From the NCBI GenBank assembly GCA_017613335.1, contig JAGAEB010000078.1, positions 1-12,787 on the forward strand: 12,787 nt of DNA, written 5' to 3'. This document shows, piece by piece, positions 6,462 through 12,740 of the stretch. The notes beneath the pieces are model-generated. The model saw nothing but the letters and a program-made list of their open reading frames with translations, ran no database searches and was not told the DNA's origin. Every line of letters starts with the position of its first letter. The stretch's first letter is position 1. The DNA comes from Methanosarcinaceae archaeon. Lineage in GTDB: Archaea; Halobacteriota; Methanosarcinia; Methanosarcinales; Methanosarcinaceae. Position numbers and translations under genes: made by a program.

Positions 6462-6548
6462 CCCGGCGCATATTTCCTGATACATGTTTTCCCGGCGCAT
6501 ATTTCCCGATACATGTTTTTCCGGCGCATATTTCCCGATACATGTTTT
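6462..6548 (-). repeat. 29-bp tandem repeat, 3 units, upstream of the marker 12 gene
   Basis: Three 29-base units lie at 6462-6490, 6491-6519 and 6520-6548; on the plus strand they read YCCGGCGCATATTTCC then YGATACATGTTTT. They differ at only two positions. A partial fourth unit (from 6549) runs into the stop codon region of the DUF2103-like gene (CCGGCAGTCATTTC compared with CCGGCGCATATTTC). On the coding (minus) strand the array fills almost the whole space between that stop and the marker 12 start, so it forms the 5' leader or promoter region of the latter. Confidence 0.93.
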
Positions 6549-6556
6549 TCCGGCAG

Positions 6557-6895
6557 TCATTTCAGCGCTTCGTCGATCAGATCGTTCAGCTCTCTGACAA
6601 GGCGTTCTCCTTCATCAGCGTTTGCGACAGTCGTTACCAGACGGATCTCCTGGAAACTGCGGCCTTCAACGATCAGAAGTCTCAGGTTTCCGCGTTCATC
6701 CGGACGGAGAACCTTTGCGGAAAATCCGCCGCTTCTGCCGTTGTTTTTGACAGAGATGACAGAGGGGATTATCTTTTTGACTTCCTCGTGGACAGCCACG
6801 CATTCCGTCACATGTCTTCCCGTGCGGCCGCCGATGATCGTCGTATGAGCGCCGCCGATCTTCCTGTGAAAAGCATCTTTGGCATTGCCGGACAT
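6557..6895 (-). CDS. DUF2103-like conserved archaeal protein
   Basis: This 112-residue soluble protein resembles the DUF2103 family, annotated as a predicted metal-binding protein of unknown function and common in methanogens. The conserved-looking core is KIGGAHTTIIGGRTGRHV (residues 12-29), KKIIPSVISVK (40-50), VLRPDERGNLRL (62-73) and QEIRLVTT (82-89). Candidate metal ligands are H17, H28, C32 and H36. Start choice: the frame is open up to a GTG at 6955, but family similarity begins after the ATG pair at 6898/6895, which is preceded by CGGCTGATC, a partial match to GGTGATC. I used 6895; 6898 is equally possible. The gene precedes the marker 12 gene on the same strand and may be co-transcribed with it. 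Confidence 0.75.
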   Translation of the reverse strand: MSGNAKDAFHRKIGGAHTTIIGGRTGRHVTECVAVHEEVKKIIPSVISVKNNGRSGGFSAKVLRPDERGNLRLLIVEGRSFQEIRLVTTVANADEGERLVRELNDLIDEALK

Positions 6896-7004
6896 CATGA
6901 TCAGCCGAAAAATAAAATTGATGATTGACCCGGTCTCTGCCGGCATCCGCCGCACGGCATGAAAGGACGGCAGTGAACGGGATATTAGGCAAAGTAGAAG
7001 CAGA

Positions 7005-7014
7005 AAATATAAAA
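7005..7014 (-). promoter_or_regulatory. Possible TATA box of the DUF2103-like gene
   Basis: On the minus strand TTTATATTTT (7014-7005) is the best TATA-like element upstream of the DUF2103-like gene, giving a predicted transcription start near 6980 and a leader of about 85 bases. A weaker alternative, AATTTTATTTTTC, is only about 15-25 bases before the start codon. Confidence 0.35.
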
Positions 7015-7028
7015 AAGTATAGAAGAAA

Positions 7029-7092
7029 GACCGGCAGGAAGAAAGACCGGCAGGAAGAAAGACCGGCAGGAAGAAAGACCGGCAGGATGAAC
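7029..7092. repeat. 16-bp tandem repeat, 4 units (GACCGGCAGGAAGAAA)
   Basis: Units of 16 bases, GACCGGCAGGAAGAAA, lie at 7029-7044, 7045-7060 and 7061-7076 without change. A fourth at 7077-7092 is altered in its second half, and a partial unit precedes the array (7021-7028). It lies in the 368-base space 6896-7263 between the ACT and DUF2103-like genes, upstream of the latter's possible TATA box. Apart from this array, that box and the next array I see nothing in this stretch. Confidence 0.93.
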
Positions 7093-7141
7093 GAATATGC
7101 CGGATGAAAAACGGGATATGAGAGGTGACTGTTTTTCAGAA

Positions 7142-7278
7142 GATCCGGATCATTGTTTTGAAAGATCCGGAACATTGTTTCTGAAAGATCCGGATCATTG
7201 TTCTGATGATCCGGATCACTGTTTTTTGAAAGGCAGCGGATCACTGTTTTTTTAGATCAGGGATCACTGCTTTTTGAA
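7142..7278 (-). repeat. 21-24-bp tandem repeat, 6 units, overlapping the ACT gene's 3' end
   Basis: Six units of 21-24 bases lie at 7142-7163, 7164-7186, 7187-7207, 7208-7231, 7232-7254 and 7255-7278. On the plus strand they read GATCCGGATCAYTGTTTTTT then GAA. Three units keep the perfect palindrome GATCCGGATC (7142, 7187, 7208). On the minus strand the unit reads TTCAAAAARCAGTGATCC. The rightmost unit covers the last codons of the ACT gene (Phe-Lys-Lys-Gln-stop). A further decayed unit may lie at 7123-7140. Confidence 0.85.
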
Positions 7279-7704
7279 GTATCCTTCTTCAAAGAGTTCG
7301 ATGCCGGAGTTTTCGAGGGCGGAAACGGCAGCATCGGTGTCGCTGACACGGATGACGAGGGCTGCGTTGCTGGCAGATCCCGGTGTCACGAAAGCATAGG
7401 CGTAATCCATGTTGATGTTCTTTGAGGCCAGAACGTCTGCGATCTTCAGGAGACCGCCCGGCTGGTCGTCCATGCGGATGCCGATGACATTCGTTTCGGA
7501 AACGGTGAAGCCGACGTTGCGGAGGGCATCGTAGGCGTCTTCCGGTTTGTCAACGATCAGGCGGACAATGCCGAAATCACCGGATTCGGCGATCATCAGC
7601 GCGCGGATGTTCACATTAGCTTTACCGAGGGTTTCTGCGATTTTGAAGAGTTTCCCGGGTTTGTTTTCAGAAAACACGGAAATCTGTTTGATCGTCTTTG
7701 CCAT
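7264..7704 (-). CDS. Double-ACT-domain regulatory protein
   Basis: This 146-residue protein consists of two ACT domains, at about residues 4-70 and 72-143. Each opens with a strand and the ligand-loop glycine (SENKPGKLFKIAETL, G17; DDQPGGLLKIADVL, G83/G84). ACT domains bind amino acids and usually control enzymes of amino acid metabolism; there is no catalytic or DNA-binding domain here. Stand-alone double-ACT proteins next to a PaaK-like ligase are common in methanogens, where they are thought to sense aromatic or branched-chain amino acids. AGGAGA lies eight bases before the ATG at 7704; the frame extends upstream to 7821 but without an equally good site. It lies 200 bases after the ligase gene, with its own possible promoter. 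Its stop codon is part of a downstream tandem array. Confidence 0.88.
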   Translation of the reverse strand: MAKTIKQISVFSENKPGKLFKIAETLGKANVNIRALMIAESGDFGIVRLIVDKPEDAYDALRNVGFTVSETNVIGIRMDDQPGGLLKIADVLASKNINMDYAYAFVTPGSASNAALVIRVSDTDAAVSALENSGIELFEEGYFKKQ

Positions 7705-7828
7705 AACTGATTCTCCTAAATTTGATTGATGAATTGTGACAGTCGTGCATTGAGACCGGCTTTCACGGGCGATCCTGATTTTCCTGTCAGCGGCAATCAG
7801 GCATCGGACATTATCCGGCAATGATACC

Positions 7829-7853
7829 GAATATACATTCGGATGATATTAAA
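7829..7853 (-). promoter_or_regulatory. Possible promoter of the ACT gene (two TATA-like elements)
   Basis: On the minus strand TTTAATAT (7853-7846) and GTATATTC (7836-7829) are both TATA-like. Either would give a leader of roughly 100-120 bases before the ATG at 7704. I cannot tell which is used, and the ACT gene could also be read through from the ligase gene. Confidence 0.35.
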
Positions 7854-7884
7854 GGATTTACGGAAATCCGGTTTCAATGACAGC

Positions 7885-7902
7885 GACTGATCTTTTTCAG
7901 TC
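7885..7902 (-). terminator. Hairpin just after the ligase gene
   Basis: GACTGA (7885-7890) pairs with TCAGTC (7897-7902) around a six-base loop, directly after the ligase stop codon at 7907-7905. On the minus strand the loop is A-rich and no T-run follows at once, so termination may be partial. Confidence 0.4.
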
Positions 7903-7904
7903 AT

Positions 7905-9206
7905 TCAGAGTTTTCTGTTATCGATGATCCTCTTGGCTTTTCCTTCGTAGCGCGGGATCGTGCCGATCTCGACGAATTCGACTTTGGCGGAGAGGTTCAG
8001 GATGCTCTGAAGTTTTCTTTCGATCTCGGATTTCAGTGAGAAGAGATCGGACATCTTTTCAGAGAAGTTCTCTTCGTTGAGTTCGACCTGAACGGTCATC
8101 GTGTCGAGTTCGTGGACTCTGTCGATGAGGATGCGGAAGTTCGGGGTCACGCCCGGCGTTGCCAGAAGGACGGCTTCGACCTGTCCCGGGAAGACGTTGA
8201 TACCGCGGACGATCGTCATGTCGTCGGTGCGTCCGGTCAGTCTCAGGATACGCGGGTGCGTTCTGCCGCAGGCGCATGTTTCGTGCGTCATGGATGTCAG
8301 GTCGCCGACGCGGTAGCGGATGAGCGGAAGAGCTTCTTTGGTGAGCGTTGTCACGACGAGTTCTCCTTTTTCGCCGTCAGGAACCTGCTTTCCTGTCTTG
8401 GGGTCGACGACTTCGACGATGAACATATCTCCCCAGATGTGGATACCGTTCTGTTTTTCACAGTCTGTGAAGAGCGGGCCGCTCAGTTCGGATGTTCCGA
8501 AAATGTCGTAGGCCTTGATGCCGGAACGTTCTTCGATGTGTTTTCTGAGTTCCTCGGACCAGGGTTCTGCGCCGAAAAGGCCGACACGCAGTTTCGTGTC
8601 TTTTCTGAAATCAACGCCCATATTCGCAGCAACTTCGATCAGGTGTGAGAAGTAAGACGGTGTGCAGCAAATGCCTGTGACGCCGAGATCCTGCATGAGC
8701 ATGATCTGTCTTTCGGAATTTCCCGTACCTGCCGGGACGGTTGTGGCGCCGATCTTTTCAGAACCGTAGTGGGCGCCGAGACCGCCTGTGAACAGACCGT
8801 AACCGTAACTGACCTGGATGATATCGTCTCCGTTCAGTCCGGCTGAGGTCATGGCGCGGGCCAGAGATTCAGACCAGCAGTCAAGATCGTTTTCAGTATA
8901 GCCGACAACAGTCGGTTTTCCGGTTGTTCCGGAGGAGGCGTGGATACGGACAACATCCTTGGGCGGGACACAGAACATTCCTGTCGGATAGGTGTCTCTC
9001 AGATCTTTTTTAAATGTAAACGGCAGTTTCGTGAGGTCATCGATCGATCTGATGTCTTCCGGTTTTATGCCGGCCTCTTCGAATCTCTTTCTGTAGAAAG
9101 GAGATCTGTCGTAAACATAGTTTATCAGTTTTACAAGTTTTTCACTCTGGAGTTTCCGAAGACTTTCAGGATCCATTGTTTCAATTTCTTTGTTCCAGTA
9201 AGTCAA
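7905..9206 (-). CDS. paaK: PaaK-like phenylacetate/aryl-CoA ligase
   Basis: This 433-residue AMP-forming acyl-CoA ligase activates an aryl acid such as phenylacetate with ATP and CoA. It has the PaaK layout: the P-loop HASSGTTGKPTVVGY (89-103), YDIFGTSE (233-240), RYRVGDL (297-303) with the ribose-binding D302, the hinge region GRTDDMTIVRGINVFP (325-340), and a C-terminal domain with RYEGKAKR holding the likely catalytic K423. CAC (311-313) is typical of PaaK. In methanogens such ligases are linked with indolepyruvate ferredoxin oxidoreductase in aryl acid metabolism, although no ior gene lies in this window. The start is a TTG at 9206, supported by AAGGAGGT (9221-9214) seven bases upstream; the first in-frame ATG (9176) has no such site. 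Confidence 0.93.
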   Translation of the reverse strand: MTYWNKEIETMDPESLRKLQSEKLVKLINYVYDRSPFYRKRFEEAGIKPEDIRSIDDLTKLPFTFKKDLRDTYPTGMFCVPPKDVVRIHASSGTTGKPTVVGYTENDLDCWSESLARAMTSAGLNGDDIIQVSYGYGLFTGGLGAHYGSEKIGATTVPAGTGNSERQIMLMQDLGVTGICCTPSYFSHLIEVAANMGVDFRKDTKLRVGLFGAEPWSEELRKHIEERSGIKAYDIFGTSELSGPLFTDCEKQNGIHIWGDMFIVEVVDPKTGKQVPDGEKGELVVTTLTKEALPLIRYRVGDLTSMTHETCACGRTHPRILRLTGRTDDMTIVRGINVFPGQVEAVLLATPGVTPNFRILIDRVHELDTMTVQVELNEENFSEKMSDLFSLKSEIERKLQSILNLSAKVEFVEIGTIPRYEGKAKRIIDNRKL

Positions 9207-9313
9207 TGTAACTACCTCCTTGTTTGTTCCGGATCACGTCATCGTCTGTGATATGTTTAATAGACACCACTGTTTGGTTGACATTGATTCAGACCTGCGA
9301 CATAACAGATAAA

Positions 9314-9325
9314 TTATATATATAG
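9314..9325 (-). promoter_or_regulatory. Strong TATA box of the ligase gene
   Basis: CTATATATATAA on the minus strand (9325-9314) is the clearest TATA box in the window. Transcription should begin near 9290, leaving a leader of about 80 bases before the TTG at 9206. The leader holds a 16-codon frame (9284-9234). The gene-free stretch 9207-9656 contains this promoter, the 17-bp array at 9423-9473 and the response-regulator terminator at 9615-9650. Confidence 0.6.
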
Positions 9326-9422
9326 ATTTGTGTCAGAACCTGCCCGGAACGGACCGGATATTTTCCGGAAAGGAAGCGGTCTGTGAGACAGGACAGGAGA
9401 AAAATGAGAAAAAAGTCACTTG

Positions 9423-9473
9423 TGTGAGAAGTGCACAACTGTGAAAAGTACACAATTGTGAGAAGTGTGAAGT
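9423..9473. repeat. 17-bp tandem repeat, 3 units, with operator-like palindromes
   Basis: Three 17-base units lie at 9423-9439, 9440-9456 and 9457-9473, of the pattern TGTGARAAGTRCACAAY. The joins between units form palindromes: CACAATTGTG at 9451-9460 is perfect, CACAACTGTG at 9434-9443 is near-perfect, and CACTTGTG at 9417-9424 is a weaker third. The array lies about 100 bases upstream of the ligase TATA box and also downstream of the response regulator. Confidence 0.8.
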
Positions 9474-9614
9474 GCGGAAGTCAGAAGAGAGCGTGTGAAA
9501 AATAAATGAAAAAGAGAACGGAAAAAGAGATGAATTCCCGTCCGAGACCGGAAAACGAAGAAAAGACGTTTCGGGACCGGATCAGGAAACGAAGACATCA
9601 TAAAATCATTTCAG

Positions 9615-9650
9615 GGCAGAATCCGGAAAAAGAAGGATCCGGATTCTGCC
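9615..9650 (-). terminator. 12-bp perfect hairpin after the response regulator
   Basis: GGCAGAATCCGG (9615-9626) pairs perfectly with CCGGATTCTGCC (9639-9650) around a 12-base loop that is T-rich on the minus strand. It begins seven bases after the response regulator stop codon (9659-9657). It probably ends the kinase/regulator transcript and separates it from the ligase promoter. Confidence 0.65.
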
Positions 9651-9656
9651 TGAGCT

Positions 9657-10022
9657 TTATCGGCCGATGACCCGGGAGATGGCATCGAGCAGATCTTTTT
9701 CATCGAACGGTTTTGTGATATAGCCGGCCGGTTCTTTGAATTCGGCGGAATCGAGGATGTGCCTGTCTGAATAAGCCGTGATATAGATGACCGGAATATT
9801 CCAGCGTCTGATGATCTCGTCTGCGGCTTCGATACCGTTCATGTCTCCTTTGAGCGTAATGTCCATCAGGACGAGATCGGGGTAGGTTTTTTCGGTGCGG
9901 TCAATGGCATCAAAACCTGTGGAGGCAATTCCGGGAACCAGATAGCCGGCATTCCGGAGGATCTTCTTGATACCGAGGGCCACGATATTTTCATCTTCGA
10001 CGATCAGGATTTTTTTGGTCAT
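9657..10022 (-). CDS. Single-domain response regulator (receiver only)
   Basis: This 121-residue protein is one CheY-like receiver domain. The acidic pair D10/E11 (ILIVEDE), the phosphoacceptor D54 (LVLMDITLKG), T82 (VIYITAYSD) and K104 (YITKPF) are all present, so it should accept phosphate from a histidine kinase. There is no DNA-binding or enzymatic output domain, so it must act by protein contact or in a phosphorelay. I chose the ATG at 10022 because GGTGAT lies four bases upstream; the frame also has a GTG at 10031. It lies 33 bases after the kinase stop and is the obvious partner of that kinase. A TATA-like element inside the kinase's 3' end may give it its own promoter. Confidence 0.92.
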   Translation of the reverse strand: MTKKILIVEDENIVALGIKKILRNAGYLVPGIASTGFDAIDRTEKTYPDLVLMDITLKGDMNGIEAADEIIRRWNIPVIYITAYSDRHILDSAEFKEPAGYITKPFDEKDLLDAISRVIGR

Positions 10023-10055
10023 GGAAATCACCGGTTTAAATGTATGATATCGGTT

Positions 10056-12740
10056 TCAGATACAGGATGAAGATTCGGGATGAAGATATTGCAGGAGAAT
10101 CGCCGGATATATAGAAAAATAAATTTTTCGGATATATGGAAAATCGGAATATCCCTCATCAGAAATCATAAAGAATATGAAATGCAACGTTTTAAGATAT
10201 AATATAACCCCTTTGACATATCTTTTGAAGAGGGATGTCCGGCTTCGGGGATTGACTCTGAAGATGATGCGGTATCTGGTACCGTGCGCCAGTTCCAGCG
10301 TGATCGTGCCGTCGAGCTGTTCGACGAGCGCCGTCACGAGCTGTATGCCGAGAGACTGACGGTCTTCATCATAAAGATCAAGTGCCGGATCTTCCTCTCC
10401 GTCATCGCCGACCTCGAGTCTGATCGTGTTCGGCACAGTTTCAGTCATATTGATGAAGATGCGTCCTTTTTTTCTGTTCCGGAAAGCATATTTCATGGAA
10501 TTCGTAACGAGTTCATTGATGATCGTTCCGATCGGAATGGCGGTTTCCAGATCGAGGAAGATGTCTTCGATATTCAGATCAAAGAAGATCTTTTTATTGC
10601 CTGTTTTGTATGAATTATAGATATTTTCTGTCAGAACTTTGACATAGCTGTTGAAATTGATCGTCTGCAGATCGCCGCCCTTGTAGAGTTCTTCGTGGAT
10701 CAGAGCCATCGATTTGACACGGTTCTGGCTGTCCTTGAAGGCCTGAAGGATTTCCGGATCCGTGAATTTGGACGATTCCAGATAGAGCATCATGGAAATG
10801 ACCTGCAGATTGTTTTTGATCCTGTGATGGATCTCTTTTTTGCGGATGTCTTCGACTTTGGCAGCCTGCTGCTCGATCTCCTTGCGCTCAGTGATGTCGA
10901 GGTTCACACCGTAGAGATCCGTGAATTTGTTGTCGGATCTGCGGAGGTAGAGACGCGCTTCGATCCAGCGGACTTCTCCGGATTTCGTGATGATGCGGAA
11001 TTCGTCCGTCAGATACTGCTCATTGCTGAAGAAGGCTTGGGATATCCTGCTGAAAAGACCGTCGTAATCATCGGGGTGGATAATGTCGAAATATGTAACT
11101 TTTCCGTCCATGAAATCTGAGACGGAATAACCCCATTGGCTGACGTTTTCCGAAATGAAATGAACGGGCCATTTGCTGTCGATCCGGAGGAGAAGCGCAA
11201 TGACCGGGCTGTTGTTGATGATCCGCTCCATTTCAGCCTTGGCAATGTTGGACAGGCGCAGGCTTTCGGTATAATCAAGGAGTTCTTTTTCCTTTTTCTC
11301 GTACTGCTCGGTGATCTTCTGCATATCGACACGCGTCTGTTCGATGCCGTATGTCAGACGCAGGAAATCTCCTTTTCCGTAATGCGTGATCGGCTGTGAG
11401 AAATCTTTCTGGCGGATGGAATTCAGAACGTGGGAAGAGTCTCCGATGATCTCGTCAAGGGATCCGGAAAGATCGGAAAGCGCATCAGCCACGTCCTTGA
11501 ATTCGCCGGAAAGTTTCATCTCCGGGCGGACGCGAAGATTGCCGTTTTCAAGGGAACGTGAAACGCGTTTTGTTTCGTGGATCTGGTCTCTGACTGTTTC
11601 GATGATCCGGTTAATACTTTCAGGGATCGGTCTGAAATCGACGGCGATGTTTTTGTCATCACATGTCTCAAACTTTCCGTCGGCAACGTTCTGCAGAACG
11701 GAACGCAGATCATCCGTGATCCTTTCAACGGAAGACATGATAGACGATGCCAGAAGATAAGTCACGCCGACGATCACCAGGATAGAGATTACGAAAATGA
11801 CGATCAGCTTGTATGTCAGATCATAGACGTTGGCCATCATTTCATTGACGGGGACGACAAGCATGATCGAGGAATTGTCGATGGGGATGGGTTCATAAAA
11901 AACATTGATGTCTTCTCCGGTCAGCGGGTCTTTCGTCCGGAACTGCCCGGAAAGCCCGTTTTTGATGTTGTCGGCAGCCTGACGGAAAAGGGGATCGTCC
12001 ATGTCCTGCAGACCTTTTGACCCGATATAGGAAGAGTCTGTCGGATGGGACAGGAACATACCGTTGTTTGAGATCATATAGGCATATCCTGTGTCGAATA
12101 CCTGAATGTCATTGATCGTCGTGTTGACGTAATCAAGCGGCAGATCAACACCGGCGATACCGATGAAATCACCGTTTTCGAAGATCGGGGAAACGATGCT
12201 CAGAACGAAGATATCATCATAATAGATGGGATTTGTCAGAGCATCTCTCTTTTCGGTAGACGGTACCTGATAATATTCCATTTCATCGTAGCCGTAAAGA
12301 GGTTCGACCCGGACAGCCGTCTGATTTTTTGTGACGTAAGGCATGAATCTGCCGGTTTCGTCGTGCCCCGCGGTATTGACGTACTCGTCATCTTTCCCGT
12401 CAAAACGGTTTCTTTCATAACCGACATAGACGGCGACAAGATGATCATTCTTTGCCAGGACTTCTTTGAGCATCGTGATGACTTCTTTGCGGTCTTTTGT
12501 CTCATAGACAGTCATTGTTGCAGACAGTGTGCGCGCGATGGCGAGATCTCTTCTGAAATCACCGTCAAATCCTTCCGCGTAAATTTTGCAGAGTTCGATG
12601 CAGTTGGACGTTGTGAGTTCTTCCTGCTGTTCGGTCACGGATGAAATGATAACGACAGAAGAGACGGACAAAAGGATGATTTCTGCCAGAAGAATGCAGA
12701 AAATGAGTTTTGTTTTCAGGGATATGCCGTTCCATTTCAT
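10056..12740 (-). CDS. Membrane sensor histidine kinase (dCache-HAMP-PAS-HisKA_2-HATPase)
   Basis: This 894-residue kinase senses an external signal and phosphorylates a response regulator. In order: a membrane helix (about 12-34), a large dCache-type sensor domain (about 35-305), a second membrane helix (about 309-332), HAMP-like signalling segments (333-475), a PAS domain with PAC motif (500-620, ending GVNLDITERKEIEQ), a HisKA_2 phosphoacceptor (KKEIHHRIKNNLQVISMML, H638/H639), and a HATPase (N-box INELVTNS from 741, G1 VGDDGEED near 777, G2 SLGIQLV near 796). The HATPase ends near residue 828, yet the frame continues for about 65 residues through AT-rich DNA. The ATG at 12740 lacks a clear ribosome binding site, but the N-terminal basic stretch and helix fit it. 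The receiver gene follows 33 bases downstream. Confidence 0.92.
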   Translation of the reverse strand: MKWNGISLKTKLIFCILLAEIILLSVSSVVIISSVTEQQEELTTSNCIELCKIYAEGFDGDFRRDLAIARTLSATMTVYETKDRKEVITMLKEVLAKNDHLVAVYVGYERNRFDGKDDEYVNTAGHDETGRFMPYVTKNQTAVRVEPLYGYDEMEYYQVPSTEKRDALTNPIYYDDIFVLSIVSPIFENGDFIGIAGVDLPLDYVNTTINDIQVFDTGYAYMISNNGMFLSHPTDSSYIGSKGLQDMDDPLFRQAADNIKNGLSGQFRTKDPLTGEDINVFYEPIPIDNSSIMLVVPVNEMMANVYDLTYKLIVIFVISILVIVGVTYLLASSIMSSVERITDDLRSVLQNVADGKFETCDDKNIAVDFRPIPESINRIIETVRDQIHETKRVSRSLENGNLRVRPEMKLSGEFKDVADALSDLSGSLDEIIGDSSHVLNSIRQKDFSQPITHYGKGDFLRLTYGIEQTRVDMQKITEQYEKKEKELLDYTESLRLSNIAKAEMERIINNSPVIALLLRIDSKWPVHFISENVSQWGYSVSDFMDGKVTYFDIIHPDDYDGLFSRISQAFFSNEQYLTDEFRIITKSGEVRWIEARLYLRRSDNKFTDLYGVNLDITERKEIEQQAAKVEDIRKKEIHHRIKNNLQVISMMLYLESSKFTDPEILQAFKDSQNRVKSMALIHEELYKGGDLQTINFNSYVKVLTENIYNSYKTGNKKIFFDLNIEDIFLDLETAIPIGTIINELVTNSMKYAFRNRKKGRIFINMTETVPNTIRLEVGDDGEEDPALDLYDEDRQSLGIQLVTALVEQLDGTITLELAHGTRYRIIFRVNPRSRTSLFKRYVKGVILYLKTLHFIFFMISDEGYSDFPYIRKIYFSIYPAILLQYLHPESSSCI
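10107..10114 (-). promoter_or_regulatory. TATA-like element inside the kinase 3' end, for the response regulator
   Basis: On the minus strand CTATATAT (10114-10107) follows an A/T-rich stretch and would place transcription near 10085, about 60 bases before the regulator ATG at 10022. It lies inside the annotated kinase frame. A second AT-rich element (TTATATTATAT, near 10197-10207) lies further upstream. Confidence 0.4.

Noticed and set aside
7705..7821. 39-residue N-terminal extension of the ACT protein
   Set aside because: AGGAGA before the ATG at 7704 and the position of the first ACT strand support the shorter form.
9506..9670. 54-residue plus-strand frame starting MKKRTEKEMNS
   Set aside because: No SD or TATA box; it runs through the response regulator terminator into that gene's antisense strand.
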